From Arenicellales bacterium (GTDB lineage Bacteria; Pseudomonadota; Gammaproteobacteria; BMS3Bbin11), in assembly GCA_029287915.1 (NCBI GenBank), contig JARFQE010000109.1:1-48178 (forward strand): a stretch of 48,178 nucleotides of DNA, written 5' to 3'. The notes under the pieces were generated by a model. The model did no database searches. It worked only from the letters and a program-made list of their open reading frames with translations, and had not been told where the DNA came from. Shown one piece after another: positions 36,785 to 46,369 of this stretch (position 1 is its first letter; every line of letters begins with the position of its first letter). Made by a program: the position numbers and the translations under genes.

Positions 36785-37918
36785 ATGAAATTACCTGTGA
36801 CTGATATTGCTGCAAATGAAGCTTCTATTGAGAACCTGATGGGGCACGATCGTCAGGCGCTTGAGCAGTATTTTATATCTATCGGAGAGAAGCCATTTCG
36901 TGCTGCCCAGGTATTAAAATGGGTACACCAGCAGGGTGTCTATAATTTCTCTGATATGACCAACCTAAGTAAGTCTCTGAGAACCAACCTCGCTGGCAAG
37001 GTATCATTCAGGACACCCGAAATTATCAAAGACCAGGTTTCTGAGGATGGAACGCGTAAATGGCTGTTGAGGCTGCAGGATGGCAACAGTATTGAGACAG
37101 TATTCATTCCGGAATCAGGGCGCGGTACACTTTGTATATCTTCACAGGTAGGCTGCACATTGAATTGCAGTTTCTGTGCAACTGCCCGACAGGGTTTTAA
37201 TAGAAATCTGACATCAGCAGAGATAATCGGTCAGTTACGACTGGCAAATCAGTTATTGGTGAATGAGGATAGTCAACGCCCTGTGACGAACGTGGTGATG
37301 ATGGGTATGGGTGAGCCCTTGCTCAATTATGACAATGTAGTGCAGGCAATGCAGTTAATGCAGGAAGACTTTGCTTACGGTCTGTCAAAACGTCGAATTA
37401 CCCTCAGTACTTCCGGGCTATTGCCTGAAATGAGCAGGTTGAGCAGGGATTGTGCAGTTAGCCTGGCCGTTTCCCTGCATGCCCCGGATGACGAATTGCG
37501 TAATGAACTGGTACCAATCAATCGGAAATACCCGATAAAAGAATTGATGCAAGCCTGTCGCGAGTATACAAAGGGGCTCCCGCATCAGAAAATTACCTTT
37601 GAATACGTTATGCTGGAAGGTGTTAATGATACAGATGCACATGCCAGAAAATTGGCAAAAGTTGTAGCAAATGTACCGTGCAAGATAAATCTGATTCCGT
37701 TTAATCCCTTTACAGACAGTGGTTACAGAAGTTCATCAATGTCGCGCATAAATCGTTTTCGAGACATTTTAATGCAAAAAGGAATTATAACGGTCACGAG
37801 AAAAACACGTGGAGACGAAATCGATGCGGCCTGTGGCCAGCTGGCAGGGAAATTTACAGACAGGACGCAGCGCACACTGCGCCTGCAACATCAGCAATCA
37901 ACAGGTGACATATTATGA
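36785..37918 (+). CDS. rlmN: Dual 23S rRNA/tRNA adenine C2-methyltransferase RlmN
   Basis: A 377-residue radical SAM enzyme. The cluster motif is [20 protein letters not shown], with [16 protein letters not shown], and the C-terminal resolving cysteine is in [12 protein letters not shown]. It methylates A2503 of 23S rRNA and A37 of tRNA. The ATG at 36785 is used; a GTG at 36767 lacks support. A 234-base gap before it shows nothing beyond an unconvincing short frame. Its last four bases overlap pilW (ATGA). Confidence 0.95.
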   Translation: MKLPVTDIAANEASIENLMGHDRQALEQYFISIGEKPFRAAQVLKWVHQQGVYNFSDMTNLSKSLRTNLAGKVSFRTPEIIKDQVSEDGTRKWLLRLQDGNSIETVFIPESGRGTLCISSQVGCTLNCSFCATARQGFNRNLTSAEIIGQLRLANQLLVNEDSQRPVTNVVMMGMGEPLLNYDNVVQAMQLMQEDFAYGLSKRRITLSTSGLLPEMSRLSRDCAVSLAVSLHAPDDELRNELVPINRKYPIKELMQACREYTKGLPHQKITFEYVMLEGVNDTDAHARKLAKVVANVPCKINLIPFNPFTDSGYRSSSMSRINRFRDILMQKGIITVTRKTRGDEIDAACGQLAGKFTDRTQRTLRLQHQQSTGDIL

Positions 37919-38670
37919 AAACCATGAAATATATAGTCACTTTATACTTTTTATCCCTGCTTAGCGCCTGTGTAACAGAAAAGGCATTTCCCGGAGGAGA
38001 ACAAAAACCAGCAGAGGAAAGATCAAAAATTCATGCTGATCTTGCCGGCAATTATCTACAACGCGGCCAGCTTGATGTCGCTCTTGAGGAAATAGATAAA
38101 TCACTTGATCTTGATAAGAACAACAAGTCAGCCAACTACATAATGGCGCTAATCCAGATTCAATTAAAAAAACCCGAGGATTCAGTACGTTATTTTAAGA
38201 AAGCCATAAAAGAACCGGATCCTTTACCAAGTGCGCAGCATGATTATGCAAATATACTGTGCCGCAATGGTGAATATAAGGAAGCTGAAGACCTTTATCG
38301 CTCATTGCTGAATAATCCACTGTACAAGGTGAAATCCAGATTACTAATGAATATAGGCGCCTGTTTCGTTAAGCAGGAGAAATATAAAGAAGCGGGAAAT
38401 GCTTTGCGACAGTCATTAAATATAAATCCAAATTCACCAGGTGCTTTATTGCAGATGGCCAAGGTCAGCTTTACAACAGGAAACCCACTGGAAACGAGGG
38501 GCTGGTATCAACGTTATTTCCAGCTTGGTGCCAGGGATAATGCAGAAATTCTATACATTGCATATGAGACTGAAAAGATGCTGGGAGACAAAAATGCTTC
38601 TGCAAGTTATGCCTTGAAACTGCGCAGCAAATATCCAAATTCAAATCAGGCAAAAAAGATTAATCAGTAA
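37915..38670 (+). CDS. pilW: Type IV pilus biogenesis/stability lipoprotein PilW (PilF)
   Basis: A 251-residue lipoprotein. The lipobox LLSAC gives an acylated cysteine at residue 19. Tetratricopeptide repeats follow, for example [25 protein letters not shown] and [26 protein letters not shown]. PilW/PilF helps the PilQ secretin reach and assemble in the outer membrane. Its place between rlmN and rodZ is standard in gammaproteobacteria with type IV pili. The ATG overlaps the rlmN stop. Confidence 0.9.
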   Translation: MKTMKYIVTLYFLSLLSACVTEKAFPGGEQKPAEERSKIHADLAGNYLQRGQLDVALEEIDKSLDLDKNNKSANYIMALIQIQLKKPEDSVRYFKKAIKEPDPLPSAQHDYANILCRNGEYKEAEDLYRSLLNNPLYKVKSRLLMNIGACFVKQEKYKEAGNALRQSLNINPNSPGALLQMAKVSFTTGNPLETRGWYQRYFQLGARDNAEILYIAYETEKMLGDKNASASYALKLRSKYPNSNQAKKINQ

Positions 38671-38691
38671 TTAATTAGAGAATTATAAACA

Positions 38692-39690
38692 GTGACAGAA
38701 GAGATGTTTCCAAATCAGAATGGCCCGATAATTGGGCCAGGCAAACTCCTGCAAGTGGCACGTGAGGAGAAAAAACTTCGACCTGAGGATGTTGCGTATG
38801 AAATACGCCTGACACCATCACAAGTACTGGCTCTGGAGGAAGATGATTACTCCTCTATGCCTGAAGAAACCTATGTCAGAGGGTATTTAAGAAATTATGC
38901 CAGGCTGGTTGACGTACCAGAAAACGATATTTTACTGCATTTTGCAAGACTGACCCGTAGCAGTGATAAAAACACTCAGCCGATTAAAATTTCCAGTGAC
39001 ATCAAAAAGAGAGGGAATGGTGTTCGTTGGCTGTCACTTGCCGCCATCATAGCGCTCATTTTACTCAGTGCGCTCTGGGTACTGGTGCCTTATGACAAAC
39101 TTAATCTTACTGATGAAACGACTGATGTACCAGTGGTAAAAGAAAAGGTAGTAAGCACTGAAGAAATACCAGTTGGTGCAAGTACACTTAACCTGGATCA
39201 GCAGCTTAAATCTGCTGCAGAAGAAGAGAAATCGACTCAGTCTACGATACCATCTGCTCCACCAACTGAACCAGAGGCTGCCGATGCTGTCAGCCCCCAG
39301 ATTACGCAAGATGAAGAACAGGAAGTGCTAGTAAGCACAGAGCAAGTCACCCAGGCTCAGTCTGACATAACTGCCCCTGAGCAAACTGTTGACGCCGCAC
39401 CTATAACTCAACCTGACAGTAATCAGGCAGCCGCCGGCGATGCCTTACTGCAAATAAATTACAGTAAGGATAGCTGGACCGATATTCGCGATGCCAGTGG
39501 TAAAAAACTGCTCTACCGAACAGTAAAAAAGGGTGAAAATATAACGCTTACAGGAGAACTGCCAATGTCATTATTTTTCGGTTTCGCGCAGGGCGTTACA
39601 GTCACTTTCAATGGCAAAGAAGTTGATGTGCCGGCGTATACCCGGGGTGTATTTGCGCGTTTTACCGTTGGCGAACCTGTGAGCCAGTAA
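38692..39690 (+). CDS. rodZ: Cell-shape protein RodZ
   Basis: A 332-residue bitopic membrane protein. The cytoplasmic helix-turn-helix (KLLQVAREEKKLRPEDVAYEI, then LTPSQVLALEEDDY, to about residue 90) binds MreB. A membrane helix lies near residues 105-127. A Ser/Thr/Glu/Pro-rich periplasmic linker follows, and the C-terminal DUF4115 domain has WTDIRDASGKKLLYRTVKKGE. The start is GTG at 38692. The next gene, hisS, begins four bases after the stop; ispG, which usually lies between them, is absent. Confidence 0.92.
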   Translation: MTEEMFPNQNGPIIGPGKLLQVAREEKKLRPEDVAYEIRLTPSQVLALEEDDYSSMPEETYVRGYLRNYARLVDVPENDILLHFARLTRSSDKNTQPIKISSDIKKRGNGVRWLSLAAIIALILLSALWVLVPYDKLNLTDETTDVPVVKEKVVSTEEIPVGASTLNLDQQLKSAAEEEKSTQSTIPSAPPTEPEAADAVSPQITQDEEQEVLVSTEQVTQAQSDITAPEQTVDAAPITQPDSNQAAAGDALLQINYSKDSWTDIRDASGKKLLYRTVKKGENITLTGELPMSLFFGFAQGVTVTFNGKEVDVPAYTRGVFARFTVGEPVSQ

Positions 39691-39694
39691 ACCC

Positions 39695-40966
39695 ATGTCT
39701 AACTCCATTCAGGCTATACGGGGCATGAATGACCAGCTGCCCGGTGAACTCGCATGCTGGCAACAGCTCGAGCAGACAGCTGCAGAAGTTTTTCGACTGT
39801 TCGGCTACAGGGAAATACGATTACCTGTAGTTGAAAAAACTGAGCTGTTCGCGCGTTCAATAGGTCAGTCGACAGATATTGTTGAAAAAGAGATGTACAC
39901 CTTTCAGGACCGCAATGGTGATCAATTGTCTCTCAGGCCCGAAGGAACAGCGGGTGTAGTACGGGCAATGCTACAGCATGGTTTGCTGCATAATGCAATT
40001 CAGCGTGTCTGGTATGCAGGGGCCATGTTTCGACATGAACGGCCACAAAAAGGCCGTTATCGCCAGTTTCACCAGATTGGTGTTGAAGCATACGGTATGT
40101 CCGAAGCTGACCTGGATGTAGAGATTATTTCAATGACGTCCCAGTTATGGAAGCAGCTCGGTCTGTCCGGTGTAGCGCTTGAAATAAATACACTGGGTAC
40201 TGCTGAATCAAGAAAAACATACCGCTCTGCGCTGGTAGAGTATTACCAGGCTAACAGAGAAAGTCTGGATGAGGATTCACTGCGTCGTCTGGACAAAAAT
40301 CCGTTGCGTATTCTGGACAGTAAAAACGATGCTGTGATCGAGCTGAATAAAAAAGCACCGGATATACTTGAATACCTGGATAATGACTCAAAAGAACATT
40401 TTCAACGTGTTCAGGTGCTGCTTGATAAACTTGCTATAAGCTTTACCAGGAACCCAAAGCTGGTTCGTGGTCTGGATTATTACGGCAGGACCGTGTTTGA
40501 ATGGACAACAGATAAGCTGGGGGCCCAGAGTGCTATATGTGGTGGAGGGCGGTACGATGCTCTGGTTGAAAAGCTTGGTGGCAAACCAGTCCCTGCTGCC
40601 GGGTTTGCCATTGGCATGGAACGCCTCATCGAGTTATTGAAAATTGAACAATTATGCCAGCCTGAAAAAAGACAGGATATCTATATCGTTCAGACTTCTG
40701 ATACAGCACTGGAGCTTGGATTATCGATGGCCATGGAATTCCGCGATGCAGGCTTCTCTGTGACAGGAAATATCGGTGACACAAGTTTTAAAAGCCAGTT
40801 AAAAAAGGCAAATAAAAGCAATGCTCGACTCGCTCTCATAATTGGTGATAATGAGTTACAAACGAATTCTATTACAGTCAAACTGCTGGATGATGGTACA
40901 CAGTTAACAGTATCCAGAGATAATCTGCTTGCTGAAACGAGCAAGTACCTTGCAAATATGGAGTAA
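39695..40966 (+). CDS. hisS: Histidyl-tRNA synthetase HisS
   Basis: A 423-residue class II synthetase. AIRGMNDQLPGE opens it, motif 2 is RHERPQKGRYRQFHQIGVE, and the histidine-binding signature is LVRGLDYYGRTVFEW. AAGFAIGMERL is motif 3. The anticodon-binding domain is C-terminal. It charges tRNA-His. It is packed between rodZ and yfgM. Confidence 0.95.
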   Translation: MSNSIQAIRGMNDQLPGELACWQQLEQTAAEVFRLFGYREIRLPVVEKTELFARSIGQSTDIVEKEMYTFQDRNGDQLSLRPEGTAGVVRAMLQHGLLHNAIQRVWYAGAMFRHERPQKGRYRQFHQIGVEAYGMSEADLDVEIISMTSQLWKQLGLSGVALEINTLGTAESRKTYRSALVEYYQANRESLDEDSLRRLDKNPLRILDSKNDAVIELNKKAPDILEYLDNDSKEHFQRVQVLLDKLAISFTRNPKLVRGLDYYGRTVFEWTTDKLGAQSAICGGGRYDALVEKLGGKPVPAAGFAIGMERLIELLKIEQLCQPEKRQDIYIVQTSDTALELGLSMAMEFRDAGFSVTGNIGDTSFKSQLKKANKSNARLALIIGDNELQTNSITVKLLDDGTQLTVSRDNLLAETSKYLANME

Positions 40967-40971
40967 AGATA

Positions 40972-41619
40972 GTGGATCTTAATCTTGTAGAAGATGACGA
41001 ACATGAAAAGGTCAGGAAATGGTGGCAGGAAAATCGTATGCCGATTATTTCCGGTGTGGTGCTGGGACTGTCGATTATTGTAGGCTTTAACTGGTGGGGC
41101 GAATACAAAACAGGAAGAGCTGAAAGCGCATCAATGCTTTATATGGATTTGCTGAAAAACGATGCTGAAACCAGTAAAGTTTCTATTACAGCTATGGATG
41201 TAGGACAGAAAATCATCGATGAGTATCATGATACCCCGTATGCAGGGAAAGCGGCTCTAATTGTTGCGCGCATCGCCTACGACAACAAAGACATCGAAGA
41301 GGCAAAAGCGAAGCTGAACTGGGCAATAGATCATTCAGATCAGTTTGAAACAGTACATGCAGCAAGATTGAGGCTTGCTAACATTCTTATGGTCGAAAAA
41401 AAGTTCAATGAGGCTTTGGACTTACTAAGTGTGGAACATATGGAAGGTTTTGAGTCCCATTATTTCGAAATGCGGGGTGATATATTTTTAAAGCTAGAAC
41501 AGCCAGCCAAGGCACGAGATGCTTATCGTGCCGCCATTGATGGACTATCCGCTGGTTCGATGTATGAGCCGATTTTGAAAATGAAAATGGATGCAATAGC
41601 TGCTGGCAGCAAGTCATGA
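40972..41619 (+). CDS. yfgM: Ancillary SecYEG-associated chaperone YfgM
   Basis: A 215-residue protein. A short cytoplasmic N-terminus (VEDDEHEKVRKWWQENR) is followed by a membrane segment near residues 25-43 and a periplasmic TPR-like domain (AKAKLNWAIDHSDQFETVHAARLRLANIL in parts). It matches the YfgM/DUF2133 family, which works with PpiD at the Sec translocon. The start is GTG. Its stop overlaps the bamB start. Confidence 0.9.
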   Translation: MDLNLVEDDEHEKVRKWWQENRMPIISGVVLGLSIIVGFNWWGEYKTGRAESASMLYMDLLKNDAETSKVSITAMDVGQKIIDEYHDTPYAGKAALIVARIAYDNKDIEEAKAKLNWAIDHSDQFETVHAARLRLANILMVEKKFNEALDLLSVEHMEGFESHYFEMRGDIFLKLEQPAKARDAYRAAIDGLSAGSMYEPILKMKMDAIAAGSKS

Positions 41620-42758
41620 AACCTGGGTTTATCTTTTTCGCCACCGTCCTCGTTTTCCTCGCTGGTTGTGGAACCTTTGGAGGTAGAGAAGAGCAGAACC
41701 CGCCTGCAAAACTAGAACCCTTCGCAGAAACGATAAAACTCAACAGGATTTGGAAGACAACAAGTGGCAAAATTCTAAATAGCAACAGACAGATTCAGCC
41801 CGTTCTGGTAGATACAATCCTCTATACAGCTTCCTCGGACGGTAAGATCAACGCTTTTGATGCTGAGACGGGTAATAGAATCTGGAGCAGAAAACTCAAA
41901 CTAAATCTTTCTGCTGGTATTGGTTATGGCGATGGCCTGATATTTGTAGGATCCGAGGAAGGAGAGGTCATCGCCTTATATGCAAGTAATGGTGAGCCTG
42001 CATGGGTAGGTGATGCAAAAGGGGGGGTACTTGCCAGCCCGGCCGGGGGAATGAATATTGCTGTTGTTCCCACCTCCGGCAACAAAATAGTAGGTCTGTC
42101 ATCAACTGATGGCTCGGCGGTATGGACTTTATCTGAAACAACACCACGCCTTTTACTAAGAGGTAGAGGGCGCCCGCTAGTTGTTACTGACGTTGTGCTG
42201 GCTGGTTTTGATAATGGCAAGTTGATGTTAATTCGTCTTGATAATGGTCAGCGACTTTGGGAGGTACGGGTTGGAGAGGCTATCGGAAAGACTGAAATTG
42301 AACGTTTGGCTGATGTAGACGCAAGGCCAGTACTGATTAATGATACCGTATATGCTGCAGCCTACCAGTCAAGGATTGTTGCGATCGATGCACCTACAGC
42401 GAAAATGATCTGGGAGAACAAGATATCTACCAACAAGGATATGGATGCAAATGATAAGCATCTCTATGTTGTTGCTGAGGGCGATATTGTTTATGCTATT
42501 AATCGCAATACTGGTGAAACCGTCTGGGAACAGGATAAGCTGGAGAACAGAAATCTGACGCCACCCGCGGTTATTGGCAGTTTTATCATGGTTGGCGATA
42601 GTATGGGTTACATCCATCTACTAAATGCCGAAACTGGAGAAATATCCGGAAGAGTAAAAACAGGTAGCGAGTTACTTTCCCAACCAGTCACACGCGGCAG
42701 TTCCGCCTGGGTCCAGACTCTCGATGGTGATGTCATTGCCTGGCAACTAGCAGAATAA
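41616..42758 (+). CDS. bamB: Outer-membrane assembly lipoprotein BamB
   Basis: A 380-residue lipoprotein. The lipobox FLAGC gives an acylated cysteine at residue 18. The rest is an eight-bladed PQQ-like propeller with repeated units such as DGKINAFDAETGNRIWSRKL and DGSAVWTLSET. BamB supports folding of beta-barrel proteins through BamA; several predicted clients are encoded at 2359 and 3714. It overlaps yfgM by four bases (ATGA) and precedes der. Confidence 0.95.
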   Translation: MKPGFIFFATVLVFLAGCGTFGGREEQNPPAKLEPFAETIKLNRIWKTTSGKILNSNRQIQPVLVDTILYTASSDGKINAFDAETGNRIWSRKLKLNLSAGIGYGDGLIFVGSEEGEVIALYASNGEPAWVGDAKGGVLASPAGGMNIAVVPTSGNKIVGLSSTDGSAVWTLSETTPRLLLRGRGRPLVVTDVVLAGFDNGKLMLIRLDNGQRLWEVRVGEAIGKTEIERLADVDARPVLINDTVYAAAYQSRIVAIDAPTAKMIWENKISTNKDMDANDKHLYVVAEGDIVYAINRNTGETVWEQDKLENRNLTPPAVIGSFIMVGDSMGYIHLLNAETGEISGRVKTGSELLSQPVTRGSSAWVQTLDGDVIAWQLAE

Positions 42759-42778
42759 GCAATTCGCAAAGATTTAGC

Positions 42779-44134
42779 ATGAAACCCGTTATTGCCCTGG
42801 TAGGCCAGCCAAATGTTGGCAAGTCTACTCTATTCAACCGCCTGACGCGCAGCCGTGATGCACTGGTCGATGACCAGCCCGGGATTACCCGTGATCGTAT
42901 TTATGGCAATGCAAGATTTCAGGAAATGTCCTTTATACTTATCGATACTGGTGGTCTGGATGATGGTTCTGATCCATTACAGTCAATGATGTCCGGGCAG
43001 ACCTGGGATGCCGTTGATGAAGCAGATGCCATTATATTTCTGGTTGATGGGCGCGCAGGATTGTCCTCACTTGATGATCGCATTCTAAACCGCCTGAGAA
43101 AACTGGGTAAACCTGTCACTGTTGCGGTTAATAAAACAGAAGGTCTGGATACAGACCAGATAATGTCAGATTTTTTTGCGCTTGGTCTTGGTCAGCCGAT
43201 ACCTGTTTCTTCTGCACATGGTCAGGGTATTTCAGACCTGATGTCACATGTGCTTAATGATTTCCCACAACAGAGTAAGGAAAAAGAACCTGATGCTGGA
43301 CCTGTTATAGCCGTGATTGGCAGACCCAATGCAGGAAAATCTACGCTGATCAATGCTTTGCTTGGTGAAGATCGTGTGGTTGTCTTTGATCGTCCGGGAA
43401 CAACACGCGACAGTGTAAAAATACCGTTTAGCAGAGAGGGTAAAGATTACACATTGATCGATACCGCCGGCGTCAGACGTCGGGGCAAAGTGGGTGAGAA
43501 AATTGAAAAATTCTCTGTAATCAAGACATTACAGGCTATAGACCAGGCTAATGTTGTTGTTATGGTGCTTGATGCCCGACGTGAAATCAGTGATCAGGAT
43601 GCAACCCTTGCCAGTTATGCTATCGATCAGGGAAAGGCAATGGTGGTGGTTGTCAACAAATGGGATGGTTTGAGTCCTGACAAACGCCAGAAAATAAAAG
43701 ACGACATCGATCGTAAGCTTAAATTCATGCAATTTGCAGAGTTTATTTTTATATCAGCATTGCATGGAACAGCTGTTGGGAACGTTATTCCAGCAGTAGA
43801 ACGTGCTTTTGAAGCAGCGATGAAGGACCTGCCAACATCTTTTCTTACTCGCATACTGGAAAAGGCAGTGGAAAAAACTCCACCGCCAATGGCATCTGGC
43901 CGACGAATGAAACCTAAGTTTGCTCATCAAGGTGGCCATAATCCACCAGTCATTGTTATTCATGGAAACCAGCTTGACAAATTACCAGGTTCATATCGAA
44001 GATTTCTGATAAATACGTTCAGAAAAGCAGCGAAATTACAGGGTACACCTATTCGTCTGGAAATGAGAGCTACCAACAATCCCTATCAAGGACGCCCGTC
44101 TGGAAGAAACAAGAAGCATAGGAAAAAACATTAA
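42779..44134 (+). CDS. der: Ribosome-assembly GTPase Der (EngA)
   Basis: A 451-residue protein with two GTPase domains in tandem: G1 motifs GQPNVGKSTLFN (near residue 8) and GRPNAGKSTLIN (near residue 181), with G3 motifs DTGG and DTAG and G4 motifs NKTE and NKWD. A KH-like domain and a basic tail (GRNKKHRKKH) end it. It acts in 50S subunit maturation and is essential in the bacteria studied. It follows bamB by 20 bases and closes the co-oriented block. Confidence 0.96.
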   Translation: MKPVIALVGQPNVGKSTLFNRLTRSRDALVDDQPGITRDRIYGNARFQEMSFILIDTGGLDDGSDPLQSMMSGQTWDAVDEADAIIFLVDGRAGLSSLDDRILNRLRKLGKPVTVAVNKTEGLDTDQIMSDFFALGLGQPIPVSSAHGQGISDLMSHVLNDFPQQSKEKEPDAGPVIAVIGRPNAGKSTLINALLGEDRVVVFDRPGTTRDSVKIPFSREGKDYTLIDTAGVRRRGKVGEKIEKFSVIKTLQAIDQANVVVMVLDARREISDQDATLASYAIDQGKAMVVVVNKWDGLSPDKRQKIKDDIDRKLKFMQFAEFIFISALHGTAVGNVIPAVERAFEAAMKDLPTSFLTRILEKAVEKTPPPMASGRRMKPKFAHQGGHNPPVIVIHGNQLDKLPGSYRRFLINTFRKAAKLQGTPIRLEMRATNNPYQGRPSGRNKKHRKKH

Positions 44135-44181
44135 ATGATGAATGGAAGTTATTAATTATTTTATGAAATCCATTGAATACA

Positions 44182-44210
44182 TTGACATTCTTAGTTTAGT
44201 CAACTAGATT
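44182..44210 (+). promoter_or_regulatory. Strong sigma-70-type promoter with partial inverted repeat
   Basis: TTGACA at 44182-44187 and TAGATT at 44205-44210 are separated by 17 bases. The spacer carries TAGTT-TAGTC-AACTA, an inverted repeat that could be an operator. The next start codon is at 44280. Confidence 0.55.
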
Positions 44211-44279
44211 ATTATATATATATGTATGGGGGAGTCAGGTAACTGACCTTAGATCAATAATAAGCTAGTCGATATAGCA

Positions 44280-45452
44280 ATGGATCAGATAGGAAATACA
44301 TCAATCGGGACAAAGCAGAAAGAGATGCTGATCGTCATGACAGCACTTCTGTATACTGAGCAAAACAATCTACTGTCCCAGTCTCAAATGCGAGACGCAA
44401 AACAGAGCCTGCAGGCACTCTTTCTTCGTACCAGTGGCGAGGAAACGATGCTGCGCAAGCTTATTGAGATTCTTCGCTTCAATGAAGAGATGCACACTGC
44501 GTTCAGTGATTTATCAAAAATCAGCACCCGAATTCAGAGTAGCACAGAGATTATCGCCAGAAAGGTTTCCTACTTACGCAGTTATTTTGACCGGCTTAAG
44601 GTAACTCCGCAGGAAAGTGCCGACTTTTTCACCCCTTTTATGAACTTTACCCATCAGTTTTTGCTCAAGGTGAAAACATTCAACACCAGCATGTCAGAGT
44701 TTCTGGAAATCAAGGAGGTTGAATCAAGGCGCGCAAATGAATACCGCATTGCCAAGGAAGCAAGTGTAAGACTGAAGAAAAGACTGGCCGGAACACTTGG
44801 TAATGACCCTCAGTCCGAGATTGAATCAACTATCAAGGATGAGGTTATACAGACTTTTGATCATGCTGAGGCAAAAAACAATCTATCGATGGTACAGCGA
44901 GAAGCCAGGCTCAAAGAGCGAGAGATTGAAGAATTGCTGGAAGAAATCAACGCAATGTGCCAGCAAGCCATGAATCCGACAATGCGCGAGGTAAAGGACA
45001 GAGATGTATTGATCAAGGAAGAATATGATGATGTCTTCACTCTTTTTGTATCAGCGCTGAAGAAACATCGTCGCCTTGGTAAAATCAAGGACTTTCTGAT
45101 GGACTATTTTAAACTCTATCAACGTGCCTATGGAATGTTTCGACTCGACTTCAATAGCTTCAAGAAGGCTGTCGCCATGATGGCAACGAATTCACAGCAG
45201 TATTTTGAAGACAAAAATGAAGATTACGATCTTCGTGAAAAACGAGATAAATTGAATAAGCTTGAAGCAGTAATAAATTTCCTTGAAGTAGCTGCAAATA
45301 TGGTCCGCGAGGAAAGTGAGCTGAATTATCAAAAGCTAAGCAAGAAACTCTCAGAACTGATCGACAAACCCGAGAGCAACTGGCGCGAGATTTCACAAGA
45401 TCTTCTGGTCGCCAAAGTTTCTGCCGAGGCAGAAATGAGTACCACTATTTAG
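44280..45452 (+). CDS. Unknown long coiled-coil protein
   Basis: A 390-residue soluble protein with no signal peptide or membrane segment. Most of it is predicted helix with heptads, especially about residues 195-235 (MVQREARLKEREIEELLEEIN) and 310-370. The N-terminal third (TKQKEMLIVMTALLYTEQNNLLSQSQM) is more globular. A strong predicted promoter lies about 70 bases upstream, so it is probably its own transcription unit. I recognise no family. A structural or chromosome- or envelope-associated role is only a guess. Confidence 0.75.
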   Translation: MDQIGNTSIGTKQKEMLIVMTALLYTEQNNLLSQSQMRDAKQSLQALFLRTSGEETMLRKLIEILRFNEEMHTAFSDLSKISTRIQSSTEIIARKVSYLRSYFDRLKVTPQESADFFTPFMNFTHQFLLKVKTFNTSMSEFLEIKEVESRRANEYRIAKEASVRLKKRLAGTLGNDPQSEIESTIKDEVIQTFDHAEAKNNLSMVQREARLKEREIEELLEEINAMCQQAMNPTMREVKDRDVLIKEEYDDVFTLFVSALKKHRRLGKIKDFLMDYFKLYQRAYGMFRLDFNSFKKAVAMMATNSQQYFEDKNEDYDLREKRDKLNKLEAVINFLEVAANMVREESELNYQKLSKKLSELIDKPESNWREISQDLLVAKVSAEAEMSTTI

Positions 45453-45508
45453 ATAAAGTCCATTACTACATAAAACATAAAAGCTGGCACTATAAACATT
45501 CTTTTGAG

Positions 45509-46369
45509 TTACTTCTTTTTTTGCTCAGGCAGGAAAAGCATCGGGTCAACTCTGACTTCATTGAGGCTAAGACTCCAGTGCAGGTGAGGACCAGTAACTC
45601 TACCAGTTTTACCAATTTCACCAATTTTGTCACCGCGTTTAAGTTTATCACCAGGTTTTACAGTAATTTTGCTCATGTGGTTAAACATGCTGATCATCCC
45701 TTGACCATGGTCGACAAACACCGTTTTTCCATTGAAGTAGTAATCCCCGGTGTCAATTACCTGCCCGTCGACAGGCAATACAATATCAGTACCCTTTGGG
45801 GCCGCGATATCTATACCGCTATGTGGATTGCGAGGTTGATCGTTAAAGAACCTCCTGAGACCGAAAGGGCTGCTTAGCGGGCCATCGACAGGCCAGGACA
45901 TGTCAACAGAAACGTCTGTGTCACGCCAGGTTTTGAATAACTCACCCATGTGTTTTTTTTCCTTTTTTATGCGGGCAAGCTGTTCTTCATTTGGCGACAC
46001 ATACTTTTTCTGTTTCACGTTGATGCGTTGTTCTGGGTATGATTTAGGTTCTACCCTGATGGTCACTTCCTTGTTTATACCCTTGTCTTTTTCTGTTTGA
46101 TAACTAACGATATAGTCACCAGGCAGTGTCTTTAAAGACAGTCCTACGAGTCCTTTCCAGTGACCATCCTGAGCGATGACCATGATATTTTTTGATCCAT
46201 ATCGGGCCTGTGGTTTAGGTTCGGATGATACACCGAGGTCAACGACTGCTACGCCACCGGGTACCGAAGAGCCAGTAAATGAAGCAGCAGCTGCAACATT
46301 TATCGCGGTATTACAAGCAAGTATTACAGATAACCGAAACATGTATCTGGAAAAAATCGTTTTATTCAT
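45509..46369 (-). CDS. M23 family metallopeptidase
   Basis: A 286-residue exported protein. The ATG at 46369 is used because AGGAA lies at the right distance before it, whereas the ATG at 46375 does not have this. A signal peptide (to about residue 27) is followed by a beta-rich N-terminal domain and a linker rich in lysine. The LytM/M23 zinc site is complete: HSGIDIAAPKG (first His and Asp) and PHLHWSLS (HxH). It probably cleaves peptidoglycan crosslinks. Its start overlaps the end of xseA by eight bases, so the two are coupled. Confidence 0.9.
   Translation of the reverse strand: MNKTIFSRYMFRLSVILACNTAINVAAAASFTGSSVPGGVAVVDLGVSSEPKPQARYGSKNIMVIAQDGHWKGLVGLSLKTLPGDYIVSYQTEKDKGINKEVTIRVEPKSYPEQRINVKQKKYVSPNEEQLARIKKEKKHMGELFKTWRDTDVSVDMSWPVDGPLSSPFGLRRFFNDQPRNPHSGIDIAAPKGTDIVLPVDGQVIDTGDYYFNGKTVFVDHGQGMISMFNHMSKITVKPGDKLKRGDKIGEIGKTGRVTGPHLHWSLSLNEVRVDPMLFLPEQKKK

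Noticed and set aside
44186-44211. Second IscR site before the coiled-coil gene
   Set aside because: Only the right half (TAGTCAACTA) resembles the consensus; the left half does not match.
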